Below, piece after piece: positions 1 through 8,516 of a DNA stretch of 64,000 bases (its first letter is position 1; each line of letters begins with the position of its first letter). This DNA comes from Labilithrix sp. (lineage in GTDB: Bacteria; Myxococcota_A; Polyangia; Polyangiales; Polyangiaceae): positions 124,001 to 188,000 of the forward strand of contig JAHBWD010000009.1 in assembly GCA_019637175.1 (NCBI GenBank), given 5' to 3'. A program made the position numbers and the translations under genes. The notes beneath the pieces are model-generated. The model made no database searches. It was not told where the DNA came from and was given only the letters and a program-made list of their open reading frames with translations.

Positions 1-14
1 GATCCTGCAGAATC

Positions 15-1883
15 ATGTCCGCCTCTGCACTTCGCGCTCTCGTCGTCATCCCTCTCGTCGTGCTCGCAGCTTGCAGCCCGAAGCTGCCGTCCGGTCCGGA
101 GCTCGGGCCGAAGCGAGAGCTCGTCTCCGATTCCGATCCCGATCGCGTCCGCGTGACGATGGTCAAGAACGAGGCGGCGCCGCTGACGGTCGACTGGAAC
201 TTCGAGCACCGCAAGTCGCTCGAGAGCCGTATGCGGCGCGGCACGATCGTCGTCAGCTTCACCGCGAAGAAGCTCGCGGTGCTCCCCGAGTGCAACGCGC
301 CGGGCAAGTACGCCTTCGTCGGTTCGTCGCCCGGCCGAGGCTACGCGGCGGCGCACACCGCCGCCGAGCTCGAAGCAAACTTCCCGTTCAGCGCCGCGTC
401 GCTGCGCGGGCGCCTCGCGAACGAAGGCGCGCTGGTCGCCGATCTGCGCCCCGTCGGAACGTCGAACCTCGATCAGCCCAAGGTCCTGCGCACCGATCTC
501 CAGGGCGCCGCTTGCACGGAGGCGACGCACTACGTCGTCGAGGTTCTCCACGGAGGATTCGTGTTCGGCTCGTCGAGCGCGGTAGAGGCCGCGGCGAAGG
601 CCGGCTTCATGGGCATGGGCGCGTCGGCGGCGACGCAATCGTCGGCGTCGCACGTCGAGCAAGAAGGCGTGCTCGCCGAGTGCGACAAGGCCGACGCATC
701 GGCCACGACGCCGCCGGGAAAGTGCGCCGGCATCTTGCGCATCCGCATGCTGCCCCTCGAGGCGGTGAGCGAGCGGTTGGAGACGCCTTCATGCGGCGAA
801 GGGCTGCGGTGGAACGGCGTCGCCTGCGCGAGCGAAGCGCGCGTCGCGAAGGCCGCGCCCGCGCCGGCGGCGCCGACGCGCGCCGAGGTGCCGACGCAGG
901 CCGCGTCGGCAGACAAACCCGACGGCTTCGCGTGTGACGGCAAGGACCTCGCCGATTGCTGGCAGCAATGCAAGGCGGGAAACGCCGACTCGTGCGCGAT
1001 GACCGGCACCTTCTTCCAGCTCGGCGCCGGCGGCGCGAAGCGCGACATGAAGACGGCGAGCTCGCTCTACGAGGTGGCGTGCAAGGCCGGCTCGCGCAAG
1101 GGCTGCACCTTTCTCGGCGCGTTCTACATCGACGAGAAGCGCTATCCAGACGCGGTCGCCGCGAGCCGAAAGGCTTGCGACGCCGGCGAGCCCGGAGGCT
1201 GCACGAACCTCGGCTTCATGCTCTACAACGGGCTCGGCGTCGCCAAGGATCGCCCGAAGGCCTACGAGCTTTACACCCGCGCGTGCAAGCGACGCGAGTG
1301 GGCCTCGTGCAACAACGCGGGCGTGATGGTGACGTTCGCGACCGGCGGCGTCACCGCGGATCCGCCGGCCGGCTGCCGGATGTTCGCGCAGGCGTGCGAG
1401 GCGACGAACAAGGAGATCGGCTGCGCCAACCTCGCGCTCTGCATCGAGAACGGCATCGGTCATCCGCGCGACGCCAACAAGGCGCTCGAGCTCTACGTCG
1501 ACTCGTGCAACCGCCGGAGCGCGTTCGCGTGCGTGTGGGGAGGCCTCCTGTTCGAGTCGCGCGGGCGCGACAAGGCCACGGTCGGCAAAGCGCTCGCGGC
1601 CTACGAGGCGGCTTGCGACTTCCCCGATCCGGGCTACTGCGTCTCGACGAGCGAGATCATGACGGCGCTCCCGGGGAGCTACGATCTCGACATGATCGAT
1701 CGCCGGGCGTGCGACGGCGGCGATCAGCGCGGCCTCGCCTGCTACAACGCCGCGCTCGTCTACGAGCGCGGCCTCGGCGGCATCGCCAAGGACATCGGCA
1801 AGGCCAACGCGCTCCTCAAGAAGGCGTGCAAGCAGTACGACACCAAGAAGGCGTGTCGCCCGGCCGGCGTGCTGCCGAACTGA
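15..1883 (+). CDS. Sel1-repeat, cysteine-rich lipoprotein
   Basis: 622 aa. The N-terminus is a lipoprotein signal with lipobox VLAAC, so the mature protein should be lipid-anchored outside the cytoplasm. The first ~300 residues match no family I recognise and end in an Ala/Pro-rich linker. From about residue 300 there is a series of Sel1-like (TPR-related) repeats of ~36 aa with G-x-G-V-x-K-D and A-x-x-x-Y-x-x-A-C cores. Most repeats carry a pair of cysteines, as in the Helicobacter cysteine-rich Sel1 proteins, so disulfide-stapled helix pairs are likely. Such proteins usually act as protein-interaction scaffolds; no partner is evident here. The next gene is convergent and starts 3 bp beyond the stop. 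Family assignment is confident, role unknown. Confidence 0.85.
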   Translation: MSASALRALVVIPLVVLAACSPKLPSGPELGPKRELVSDSDPDRVRVTMVKNEAAPLTVDWNFEHRKSLESRMRRGTIVVSFTAKKLAVLPECNAPGKYAFVGSSPGRGYAAAHTAAELEANFPFSAASLRGRLANEGALVADLRPVGTSNLDQPKVLRTDLQGAACTEATHYVVEVLHGGFVFGSSSAVEAAAKAGFMGMGASAATQSSASHVEQEGVLAECDKADASATTPPGKCAGILRIRMLPLEAVSERLETPSCGEGLRWNGVACASEARVAKAAPAPAAPTRAEVPTQAASADKPDGFACDGKDLADCWQQCKAGNADSCAMTGTFFQLGAGGAKRDMKTASSLYEVACKAGSRKGCTFLGAFYIDEKRYPDAVAASRKACDAGEPGGCTNLGFMLYNGLGVAKDRPKAYELYTRACKRREWASCNNAGVMVTFATGGVTADPPAGCRMFAQACEATNKEIGCANLALCIENGIGHPRDANKALELYVDSCNRRSAFACVWGGLLFESRGRDKATVGKALAAYEAACDFPDPGYCVSTSEIMTALPGSYDLDMIDRRACDGGDQRGLACYNAALVYERGLGGIAKDIGKANALLKKACKQYDTKKACRPAGVLPN

Positions 1884-1886
1884 ACC

Positions 1887-3434
1887 TCACGATCCGCGCG
1901 CTTCGCGCCGGCCCCCGCCGACGAGCATCTCCGCGAGCTTGCGACGGTCTCCGACGCCCTTCGCGGTCCGCGGGAAGTCGTCGACGAAGTAGAATCGCTT
2001 CGGGACCTCGAACGCGCTGAGCCTCGCGAGGCTGTACTCCTCGAGCTCACGCGCGCTCGCGCGCTGCCCGGGCTTCAAGATCACCGCGGCGGCGACCTCT
2101 TCGCCGTACTTGTCGTCGGGCGCCCCGAACGACATCGCCTCCTCGACCTTCGGGTTCGCCGAGAGCACGGCGTCGATCGCCGAAGGCGAGATCTTCTCGC
2201 CGCCTCGGTTGATCATCTCCTTGATGCGGCCTCGCAGGAAGAGGTAGCCGTTCTCGTCCTGGCATCCGAGATCGCCGGTGTGGAACCATCCGCCGACGAA
2301 GCTCGCGCGGCTCGCGTCCGGAGCGTCGAGGTAGCCGCCTGTCACGGCGGGGCCGCGGACGCAGACCTCGCCGAGCACGTTCACGCCGGCGATCGCGCCG
2401 TCGGCTCCGACGATCGCGATCTCTCCGCCGGTGGCGACGCCGACCGACGAAGGCTCGCGGGGCCCGACCGAAGGCAGCGGGTTCGACGAGATCTGGTGCG
2501 CGGTCTCCGTCATTCCGTAAGCGGGGATGACCGGCGCGCCGAAGGTCGCCTCGAGCTCGCGCAGCACCGTCGTCGCGAGCGGCGCGCTGGAGCTGCGGAT
2601 GAACCGCAGATGCGGCGGATGATCCTTCGGGTACTCCGCGGCCGCGCGCGCGAGGAGGATCTGGTGGATGGTCGGCACCGCCGTGTACCAGGTCGCGCGC
2701 GCGTCGATCATCTCGGGCCAGAACGCGCTCGCCGAGAACCGCCGCGCGCGAGGGAGATGCGCGGCGCCGCCGGTCGCGAGCGTCGACAAGAGGCCGCCGA
2801 TCAGCCCGTGCCCGTGGAAGAGCGGCATCACGAGCAGCGTCGCGTCGTCGGACGAGAGCCGATACGTCTCGCAGATGCCGGCGAGAGACGCGCACACGTT
2901 CGCGTGCGTGAGGGGTACGACCTTGGGCGCCGACGTCGTTCCGGCGGTGAAGAGCAGGAGCGCGACGTCGTCGGGCCGTCGCGGCGCGACGGCGGGGCCG
3001 CGCGGCGACGCGACGGCGGGCCCGACGAGCGTCGCGCGAGGTCGCCCCGACCTCGGCACGTCGAGCTTCCACGGCGGCGCACCGGAGGCCGTGTCGATGT
3101 GCGCCGGAGCGAGCGTCGCCTTCGCCCCGACCGCGCGCGTCATCGACGCGATCTCGTGGGGCGCGCGCGCCGGATCGACCAGCGCCACCGCCGCGCCGGC
3201 GGAGATCGACGCGAAGAGCGCGAGCACGAGCTCGACGCAGTTGTCGGAAAGGACGACGACCGTGTCGCCCTCGCCGACGCCGCGTCGGCGGATCTCCGCC
3301 GCGAGCTCGCTCACGAGTCCGTCGAGCTCCCGATAGCGCAGCACGAGGTCTCGATCTCGTGCGCCGACCGCGACGTTGATCGGCCACGCGGCGGCCGCGG
3401 CGCGCAAGAGCTCGACGAGCGTGCTGTAGCGCAT
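1887..3434 (-). CDS. AMP-binding acyl-CoA synthetase, oxalate-CoA ligase (AAE3/Pcs60)-like
   Basis: 515 aa ANL-superfamily adenylating enzyme. Visible motifs are the ATP-binding loop FTAGTTSAPK (about 162-171), YGMTE (306-310), GWFHTGD (382-388) and INRGGEKISP. Several stretches (PLFHGHGL, ATWYTAVPTIHQI, LRFIRSSSA, SNPLP) agree closely with plant/yeast oxalate-CoA ligase, which makes oxalyl-CoA from oxalate, ATP and CoA. It is the third gene of an operon after oxalyl-CoA decarboxylase and a CoA-transferase, with 7 bp between it and the CoA-transferase stop, and this supports an oxalate role. Oddity: the C-terminal A10 motif reads PRTAKGVGDRR, so the position of the usual catalytic Lys (PxTxxGK) is Val494. 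A Lys lies two residues earlier. Activity is therefore uncertain. Confidence 0.8.
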   Translation of the reverse strand: MRYSTLVELLRAAAAAWPINVAVGARDRDLVLRYRELDGLVSELAAEIRRRGVGEGDTVVVLSDNCVELVLALFASISAGAAVALVDPARAPHEIASMTRAVGAKATLAPAHIDTASGAPPWKLDVPRSGRPRATLVGPAVASPRGPAVAPRRPDDVALLLFTAGTTSAPKVVPLTHANVCASLAGICETYRLSSDDATLLVMPLFHGHGLIGGLLSTLATGGAAHLPRARRFSASAFWPEMIDARATWYTAVPTIHQILLARAAAEYPKDHPPHLRFIRSSSAPLATTVLRELEATFGAPVIPAYGMTETAHQISSNPLPSVGPREPSSVGVATGGEIAIVGADGAIAGVNVLGEVCVRGPAVTGGYLDAPDASRASFVGGWFHTGDLGCQDENGYLFLRGRIKEMINRGGEKISPSAIDAVLSANPKVEEAMSFGAPDDKYGEEVAAAVILKPGQRASARELEEYSLARLSAFEVPKRFYFVDDFPRTAKGVGDRRKLAEMLVGGGRREARGS

Positions 3435-3441
3435 GGTGTGC

Positions 3442-4638
3442 TCATTTCCCCTGCGTCGCTCGCGGCGCGAACTCGGCGCGAAGGGCGGCGCCGCGGTTGT
3501 CGAGGCTCGGCGACGGGATCTGCGTGCCCGTCGAGTTGTAGGCGCCGAACTTCAAGGGCGTCCCGGGGACGTCGTACCCGTCGACCGTCTTCACCATTCC
3601 TCGCGCCTTGATTTGCTCGAGCTTGCGCGTGTCGTCGACGTTGAGCACGAGGCTCACCGGCACGCCCACCTGCTCGAGGCGCGCGCACCAGCTCGCCGCG
3701 GTGTCGGTCTTCAACACCGTCTCGATCGCGCCCTTGAGCGCGTCGTGGTGGGTGGAGCGATCCACGTTGGTCGCGAACCGCGCGTCGCGGAGCAGCGCGG
3801 GCAGCTCGAGCGCCGTGACGAGCGCCGAGAACAGGTGATCGTTGCCGACACAGATCGCGATCTCGCGATCGCGACATTCGAACGTGTCGAACGGATACAT
3901 GAACGGATGGCGGTTGCCGAGGCGGTGTGGGCGCACGCGCGGGCCGAGCGCGTCCATCAGCCCGTGCTCGAGCAGCGCGAAGGTGCTGTCGAGCATGGCG
4001 ACGTCGACGGTCGTTCCCTTGCCGGTGCGCGCGCGGGCCGCGAGCGCGGTGACGACGCCGCAATAGCCGAAGATGCCCGCCGCGATGTCGGAGATCGACG
4101 TGCCGACGCGCGTGGGAGGCCCGTCGGGCCATCCCGTGGCGTCCATGATCCCCGACACGGCCTGGATGACGGTGTCGTACGCCGCCTCTCGGTGCAGCGG
4201 CCCGTACTGCCCGAAGCCGGAGATCGAGCACACGATGAGCCTCGGATGCTCTTCGACGAGCGCTGCCGGATCGAGGCCGAGCGTTGCCATGACGCCGGGC
4301 CGGAAGTTCTCCACGACGACGTCGGCGCGGGCGATCATCGCCTTCGCGATCGCCATGTCGTCTTCGTTCTTCAGATCGAGCGCGATGCTCTCCTTCCCGA
4401 GGTTCGCGAAGCGGTAGTACTCCGACGTGCCGTCGGCGGCGAACGGCCCCATGAGCCGCGTGTCGTCGCCGACCTGCGGGCGCTCGATCTTGATGACGCG
4501 CGCGCCCGCGTCGGCGAGCATTCGCGTGCACGTCGGCCCGGCGAGCACGCGCGTGAAGTCGACGACGAGGACGCCCTCGAGCGCGTGAGGCATCGAAGCG
4601 TCGAGGTGCCTTGCTCTGGCCTGGTCTTGCGTTCTCAT
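3442..4638 (-). CDS. CaiB/BaiF (class III) CoA-transferase, Frc-like
   Basis: 398 aa. The start at 4638 is chosen for a GAGGAG ribosome site 2 nt upstream; a shorter start at 4593 is possible. Class III CoA-transferase signatures include GVLVVDFTRVLAGP near the N-terminus, VVENFRPGV, and a catalytic Asp in VDVAMLDS. Between oxalyl-CoA decarboxylase and an oxalate-CoA-ligase-like gene, it is expected to move CoA between formyl-CoA (or another donor) and oxalate. It is shorter than Oxalobacter Frc (428 aa) and lacks the glycine-rich loop typical of Frc; that region reads LGNRHPFMYPFDTF. Another acyl-CoA/oxalate pair (as in YfdE-type enzymes) or a different acid is possible. Family is certain, substrate inferred from neighbours. 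Confidence 0.8.
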   Translation of the reverse strand: MRTQDQARARHLDASMPHALEGVLVVDFTRVLAGPTCTRMLADAGARVIKIERPQVGDDTRLMGPFAADGTSEYYRFANLGKESIALDLKNEDDMAIAKAMIARADVVVENFRPGVMATLGLDPAALVEEHPRLIVCSISGFGQYGPLHREAAYDTVIQAVSGIMDATGWPDGPPTRVGTSISDIAAGIFGYCGVVTALAARARTGKGTTVDVAMLDSTFALLEHGLMDALGPRVRPHRLGNRHPFMYPFDTFECRDREIAICVGNDHLFSALVTALELPALLRDARFATNVDRSTHHDALKGAIETVLKTDTAASWCARLEQVGVPVSLVLNVDDTRKLEQIKARGMVKTVDGYDVPGTPLKFGAYNSTGTQIPSPSLDNRGAALRAEFAPRATQGK

Positions 4639-4652
4639 GGCTCCTCGTGGGG

Positions 4653-6365
4653 TCAAGGGGAAGGACGGAGCGTGCTCTCGGCGTTCAGGCTCTGGAGATG
4701 CCCGCTCTCCGTTCCCGCCGTCGGATCGATCATGCAGTTGACGAGCGCGGGCTTGCCCGACGCGAGCGCGCTCTCGAGCGCGGCGCTCACCGCGCCGGGA
4801 TCTTCGGCGTGGTAGCCGGTGCCGCCGAACGCTTCCATGAGCTTGTCGTAGCGGCTCGTGCGCGAGAGCACCGTCGGCGCAGGATCGCTGGACCAGCGGT
4901 TCACCTCGTCGCCCTTGTAGATGCCGCCGTTGTTGAACACGACGACGACGATCGGCAGCTTGTACCGACAGATCGTCTCCACCTCCATGCCGCTGAACCC
5001 GAAGGCGCTGTCGCCCTCGACGGCGATCACGCTGCGCCCCGACTCGACCGCGGCCGCGATGGCGTAGCCCATCCCTACGCCCATCACGCCCCACGTGCCG
5101 CTGTCGAGCCGCTTGCGTGGCTCGTGCATCGGTAGGATGTCGCGCGCGAAGTCGAGGGTGTTGGCGCCTTCGTTCACCACGAACACGCCGTCGCGTTCGG
5201 CGAGCACATCGCGAATCGCGCGCAGCGCTCCGTAGAAGTTCATCGGCACGGCGTCGGCTGCGAGGTGCGCGCGCATGCGCGCGACGTTCTGCGCCTTCTT
5301 CGCGTCGATGGCGTCTCGCCACACGCGCGGCGCGGTGACGGGGCGATCGCCCAGCGCGACCACGAGCAGCTTCATCGCCTCGTCGATGTCGCCGATCACG
5401 GGCGCCGCGATCGGGCGGTTGCTGTCGATCTCCTCCGGTGAAACGTCGACCTGCACGAAGCGGCACTCGTCGGACCACTTCGGCGAGCGCCCATGGGCGA
5501 GCAGCCAGTTGAGGCGCGCGCCGACGAGCATCACGACGTCGGCGTTCTTGAGCGCCAGCGATCGCGCGGCGGCGGCCGACTGCGGATGATCGTCGGGAAG
5601 CAGCCCCTTCGCCATCGACATCGACAGGAACGGCATGCCCGTCGACTCGATGAAGGTCCTGATCGGGCCCTCGGCCCGCGCGTACGCCGCTCCCTTTCCG
5701 AGGATCAGGAGCGGACGCTTCGCCCGAACGAGCACGCCGAGCGCGCGGTCGACCGCCGCGGCGCTCGGGAGCTGAATCGGCGCCGGATCGACGGCGCGAA
5801 AAAGCGAAGCCCGGCCCTCGCTCGCGTCGAGCGTGGCGCCGAGGACGCTCGCGGGGAGGTCCAAGTAGACGCCGCCGGGGCGTCCCGAGACTGCGGCGCG
5901 AATGGCGCGCGCGACGCCGAGGCCGATGTCTTCCGGACGATCGACGCGGAACGCCGCCTTCGTGTACGGCCGCGCCGCCGCGAGCTGGTCGAGCTCTTCG
6001 TAGTCGCCCTGCTGGAGATCGATGATCGCGCGCTCGCTCGAGCCGCTGATCTGGATCATCGGAAAGCAGTTCGTCGTCGCGTTCGCGAGCGCCACGAGCC
6101 CGTTCAAGAACCCGGGCGCCGAGACGGTCAGGCAGATCCCCGGCCGGCGCGTGAGGAACCCCGCGGCCGCGGCGGCGTGACCCGCGGCCTGCTCTTGGCG
6201 AAAGCCGATGTAGCGAATGCCCCTGGCTTGGGCGATCCGAGCCACATCCGTGATCGGTATGCCGACGACGCCGTACATCGTCGAGACGCCGTTGAGCTCG
6301 AGCGCGTCGACCACGAGATGGAATCCGTCCGTCAGCTCGGGCACGTGCGATTGTCGTGCGCTCAT
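4653..6365 (-). CDS. oxc: Oxalyl-CoA decarboxylase (ThDP-dependent)
   Basis: 570 aa. Decarboxylates oxalyl-CoA to formyl-CoA and CO2 in the cytoplasm. The alignment with Oxalobacter Oxc as I know it is nearly colinear: ELTDGFHLVVDAL and YGVVGIPITDVAR at the N-terminus, the cofactor-activating Glu in FRQEQAAGHAA, then LTVSAPGFLNG, SGSSER, LQQGDYEELDQ, AVSGRPGGVY, KGLLPDDHPQSAAAAR, and the ThDP-binding EGDSAFGFSGME with FNNGGIYKG. Length equals the family norm. It is the first gene of a three-gene minus-strand operon, 14 bp before the CoA-transferase, and is divergent (106 bp) from the PPK2 gene, so its promoter should lie in that gap. This is the most secure assignment of the cluster. Confidence 0.97.
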   Translation of the reverse strand: MSARQSHVPELTDGFHLVVDALELNGVSTMYGVVGIPITDVARIAQARGIRYIGFRQEQAAGHAAAAAGFLTRRPGICLTVSAPGFLNGLVALANATTNCFPMIQISGSSERAIIDLQQGDYEELDQLAAARPYTKAAFRVDRPEDIGLGVARAIRAAVSGRPGGVYLDLPASVLGATLDASEGRASLFRAVDPAPIQLPSAAAVDRALGVLVRAKRPLLILGKGAAYARAEGPIRTFIESTGMPFLSMSMAKGLLPDDHPQSAAAARSLALKNADVVMLVGARLNWLLAHGRSPKWSDECRFVQVDVSPEEIDSNRPIAAPVIGDIDEAMKLLVVALGDRPVTAPRVWRDAIDAKKAQNVARMRAHLAADAVPMNFYGALRAIRDVLAERDGVFVVNEGANTLDFARDILPMHEPRKRLDSGTWGVMGVGMGYAIAAAVESGRSVIAVEGDSAFGFSGMEVETICRYKLPIVVVVFNNGGIYKGDEVNRWSSDPAPTVLSRTSRYDKLMEAFGGTGYHAEDPGAVSAALESALASGKPALVNCMIDPTAGTESGHLQSLNAESTLRPSP

Positions 6366-6471
6366 CGTTCGTCCGCCTTGCTTCGAGGGCAGAGACGGTC
6401 ATGCAGCGCGTGTGCCCGAACGCTCGCAGCGCGACGGCTGCATCCGCGCGCCGAGGCGTTACAGACTGAGG

Positions 6472-7356
6472 ATGCGCACGATCGTCGATCGATACCGCGT
6501 GACCGACGGCAAGGGCTTCCGCCTCGAGCACTACGATCCACGCGATACGGCCGGTCACCTCGTCCGTCGTGAAGACGCCGACGCCATGCTCGCGCACGGG
6601 GTCGAGCGGCTCAGCCAACTCCAGGAGAAGCTCTATGCGCAGGATCGGTGGTCGGTCCTCTGTGTGCTTCAGGCGATGGACGCCGCGGGCAAGGACGGGA
6701 CGATCAAACACGTCATGTCGGGCGTGAATCCTCAGGGGGTGCAGGTCACGTGCTTCAAGGCGCCGAGCGAGGAGGCCCTGTCGCACGACTTCTTGTGGCG
6801 CGCGGTTCGCGCGCTGCCCGCGCGCGGCCACATCGGGATCTTCAACCGCAGTCACTACGAAGACGTCCTCGTGGTGCGGGTTCACCCGGAGCTGCTCGAG
6901 ACGCAGCACCTGCCGCCGGAGCTCGTGGGCAAGAACATCTGGAGCGAGCGGCTCGAGTCGATCGCCGCGTTCGAGCGGTACCTCGCGCGGCAAGGGGTCG
7001 TCGTGCTGAAGTTCTTCCTCCACCTCTCGAAGGAGGAGCAACGCCGACGCTTCCTCGCGCGGCTCGAGGAGAAGGACAAGTATTGGAAGTTCAGCGCGAA
7101 CGATCTGAGCGAGCGCGCGTTCTGGGATCGCTACCGACACGCGTATCAAGAAGCGATCGCCGCCACCGCATCGCGGCACGCGCCCTGGTTCGTCGTGCCC
7201 GCCGACAACAAGTGGTTCACGCGGCTCGTCGTCGTGGCGGCCATCATCGACGCGCTCGAGGCGCTCGATCTGCGCGTCCCGCGTCCTACCGCCGCGCAGC
7301 TCGAGGCGCTCGAGGCCGCGCGCGTCGCGCTCGAGGCCGAGGCGACGGGCGCATGA
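6472..7356 (+). CDS. PPK2-family polyphosphate kinase
   Basis: 294 aa. PPK2 enzymes transfer phosphate between polyphosphate and nucleoside mono- or diphosphates. The Walker A segment QAMDAAGKDGTIKHVMSG (about 67-84), the Walker B segment GIFNRSHYEDVLVVRVHPE (about 122-140), and the lid/arginine region with SKEEQRRRF and DKYWKFS are all diagnostic. Length fits single-domain PPK2. The start at 6472 gives a canonical N-terminus; an upstream start at 6217 would run through the oxc gene on the other strand. Whether it uses AMP, ADP or GDP cannot be settled by eye. Divergent from the oxalate operon. Confidence 0.93.
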   Translation: MRTIVDRYRVTDGKGFRLEHYDPRDTAGHLVRREDADAMLAHGVERLSQLQEKLYAQDRWSVLCVLQAMDAAGKDGTIKHVMSGVNPQGVQVTCFKAPSEEALSHDFLWRAVRALPARGHIGIFNRSHYEDVLVVRVHPELLETQHLPPELVGKNIWSERLESIAAFERYLARQGVVVLKFFLHLSKEEQRRRFLARLEEKDKYWKFSANDLSERAFWDRYRHAYQEAIAATASRHAPWFVVPADNKWFTRLVVVAAIIDALEALDLRVPRPTAAQLEALEAARVALEAEATGA

Positions 7357-7377
7357 GCCGCCGGGATCTTTCGAGCG

Positions 7378-7590
7378 TCACGCTCGAGGACCTCCCTCGC
7401 GATCGTGGACCGCCCAGCGCGGGACCGTGATCGTCGAGCCGCAACGACAGTTGCGGTACTCGAGCTGCTCGTCGCCGAAGGAGACGCCGACGAAGCCTAG
7501 CTCCCTCCACGTCGTGAGGTCATAGGTAACGCCGCATCCGCACCGCTTCGGCCACATCCAGTCGCCGTGTGCCGCCGTTGGGCCCCCCAT
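7378..7590 (-). CDS. Small zinc-ribbon-like protein
   Basis: 70 aa from the start at 7590; in-frame upstream ATGs at 7611 and 7644 would give 77 or 89 aa. Two cysteine clusters (KRCGCG near residue 17 and NCRCGS near residue 49) form a C-x-C...C-x-C pattern expected to bind zinc. The segment between them, WRELGFVGVSFGDEQLEYRN (20 residues), looks like a beta-hairpin. Proteins of this form occur as uncharacterised small genes in myxobacteria. It is divergent from an XRE regulator, so regulation by that neighbour is plausible. Neither start has a clear Shine-Dalgarno site; 7590 is preferred because an AT-rich promoter-like segment lies just upstream. Confidence 0.6.
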   Translation of the reverse strand: MGGPTAAHGDWMWPKRCGCGVTYDLTTWRELGFVGVSFGDEQLEYRNCRCGSTITVPRWAVHDREGGPRA

Positions 7591-7614
7591 GGGAGGAGCA
7601 TAGCGCCGCATCCA

Positions 7615-7644
7615 ATCATAGACTAGACATACGTATCGAGTCAT
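7615..7644 (-). promoter_or_regulatory. Putative promoter/operator between zinc-ribbon and XRE genes
   Basis: This is the only AT-rich patch in the neighbourhood. Read on the minus strand it has ATGACT (7644-7639), 18 bp, then TATGAT (7620-7615), a fair -35/-10 pair for the zinc-ribbon gene. An 8-bp palindrome ATACGTAT at 7629-7636 sits between the boxes, where an XRE-type repressor could bind. Prediction from sequence only. Confidence 0.3.
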
Positions 7645-7680
7645 TCGCGTGGGGACCTCGGCGCGAAACGCTGTGTCCCC

Positions 7681-8073
7681 ATGCGCAAGCGACAGCCAAG
7701 GGTCATCGGCGCAGCGGTGCGCCATTATCGAGCGCAGCTGGGCTTGACGCAGAGCCAGGTCGCCGAGGTGGCCGACGTCGCGCAGGAGACGCTCTCGCGG
7801 ATCGAACGCAACAAGCTCGCGGCGTCGCTCGATCTCGCGCGGAGGCTCGCGGACGCCCTCGAGGTGAAGGTCGACGATCTCCTCTCGGCCCGGCGCCTCC
7901 CCCCGAGGCGCGGCCTCCGGCCGGCGGAGGCCCGGCTGCTCGCCGTCGTCCGCCGCCTCGACGAGCCGCAGGTCGACGAGGTCGCGCGCGCGCTGCGGCT
8001 CCTTCTCGGGCTCGGCGTGACGCTGGCGGATCAGAAGCACGGCGTCCAAGGACACGCGTCGAAGAAAGAGTGA
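7681..8073 (+). CDS. XRE-family HTH transcriptional regulator
   Basis: 130 aa. Residues ~9-66 form a Cro/C1-type helix-turn-helix: AAVRHYRAQLGLTQSQVAE, then VAQETLSRIERNK as the recognition region, then LADALEVKVDDLL. The C-terminal ~60 residues are Arg/Leu-rich and helical (RRLDEPQVDEVARALRLLLG), perhaps for dimerisation. Its palindrome-containing divergent intergenic region suggests control of itself and the zinc-ribbon gene. Convergent with the downstream membrane protein gene (11 bp gap). Confidence 0.88.
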   Translation: MRKRQPRVIGAAVRHYRAQLGLTQSQVAEVADVAQETLSRIERNKLAASLDLARRLADALEVKVDDLLSARRLPPRRGLRPAEARLLAVVRRLDEPQVDEVARALRLLLGLGVTLADQKHGVQGHASKKE

Positions 8074-8084
8074 ACCTCCGCGCG

Positions 8085-8516
8085 CTACGACTTCGCGGCG
8101 ACAAGGCCCGCGCCGAGCGCCGCCGCCAGCGCTCCGGCGGGCACGAGCACGATCCCGATCCCGGGGTCGCCGTCGTGCGCCCAGATCCCGCCGAGGAGAA
8201 ATCCGGCGGGGAGGAGAACGAGGGCCGAGAGGAGCGCGGCGGACGCGAAGCGGCTCACGGCTTCGGGCCGCGCCCGCGCGGTGAGCGCGAACACGACGTT
8301 CACGAGCGACAGGAGCGTGCCGTGCGCGTGCGCGAGCCGGAGGAGGAGCCTCGTCGTTTCTCGCCCCACGTCGAGGTACGACGCGACCTTGAAGGCGTGG
8401 AAGATCTCGAGGAGCGCGCCGAGCGCGATGTATGCCGTCAGGCCCCAGAAGCCCGCGCGCAGATGGCGTCGAACGAGCGCCTCGAGGCCTTCGTCGTTGT
8501 CGGGCTCGCGGCTCAC
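8085..8516 (-). CDS. Four-helix integral membrane protein, coupled to octaheme cytochrome
   Basis: 143 aa with about four hydrophobic segments (roughly 20-38, 60-78, 87-107, 117-140) and a short charged N-terminus. A His-rich stretch, LAHAHGTLLSLVNVVF, lies in the second segment. No known family is recognised with certainty. Its ATG overlaps the stop of the cytochrome gene by 4 bp (8513-8516), so the two are translationally coupled. It may anchor the cytochrome or pass electrons to it; the histidines could coordinate heme or metal, which is inference. Confidence 0.75.
   Translation of the reverse strand: MSREPDNDEGLEALVRRHLRAGFWGLTAYIALGALLEIFHAFKVASYLDVGRETTRLLLRLAHAHGTLLSLVNVVFALTARARPEAVSRFASAALLSALVLLPAGFLLGGIWAHDGDPGIGIVLVPAGALAAALGAGLVAAKS

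Noticed and set aside
3442..7179. 1245-codon minus-strand frame extending through the oxc region
   Set aside because: The CoA-transferase starts at 4638 with a ribosome site. The upstream extension overlaps oxc in another frame and is Arg-rich noise.
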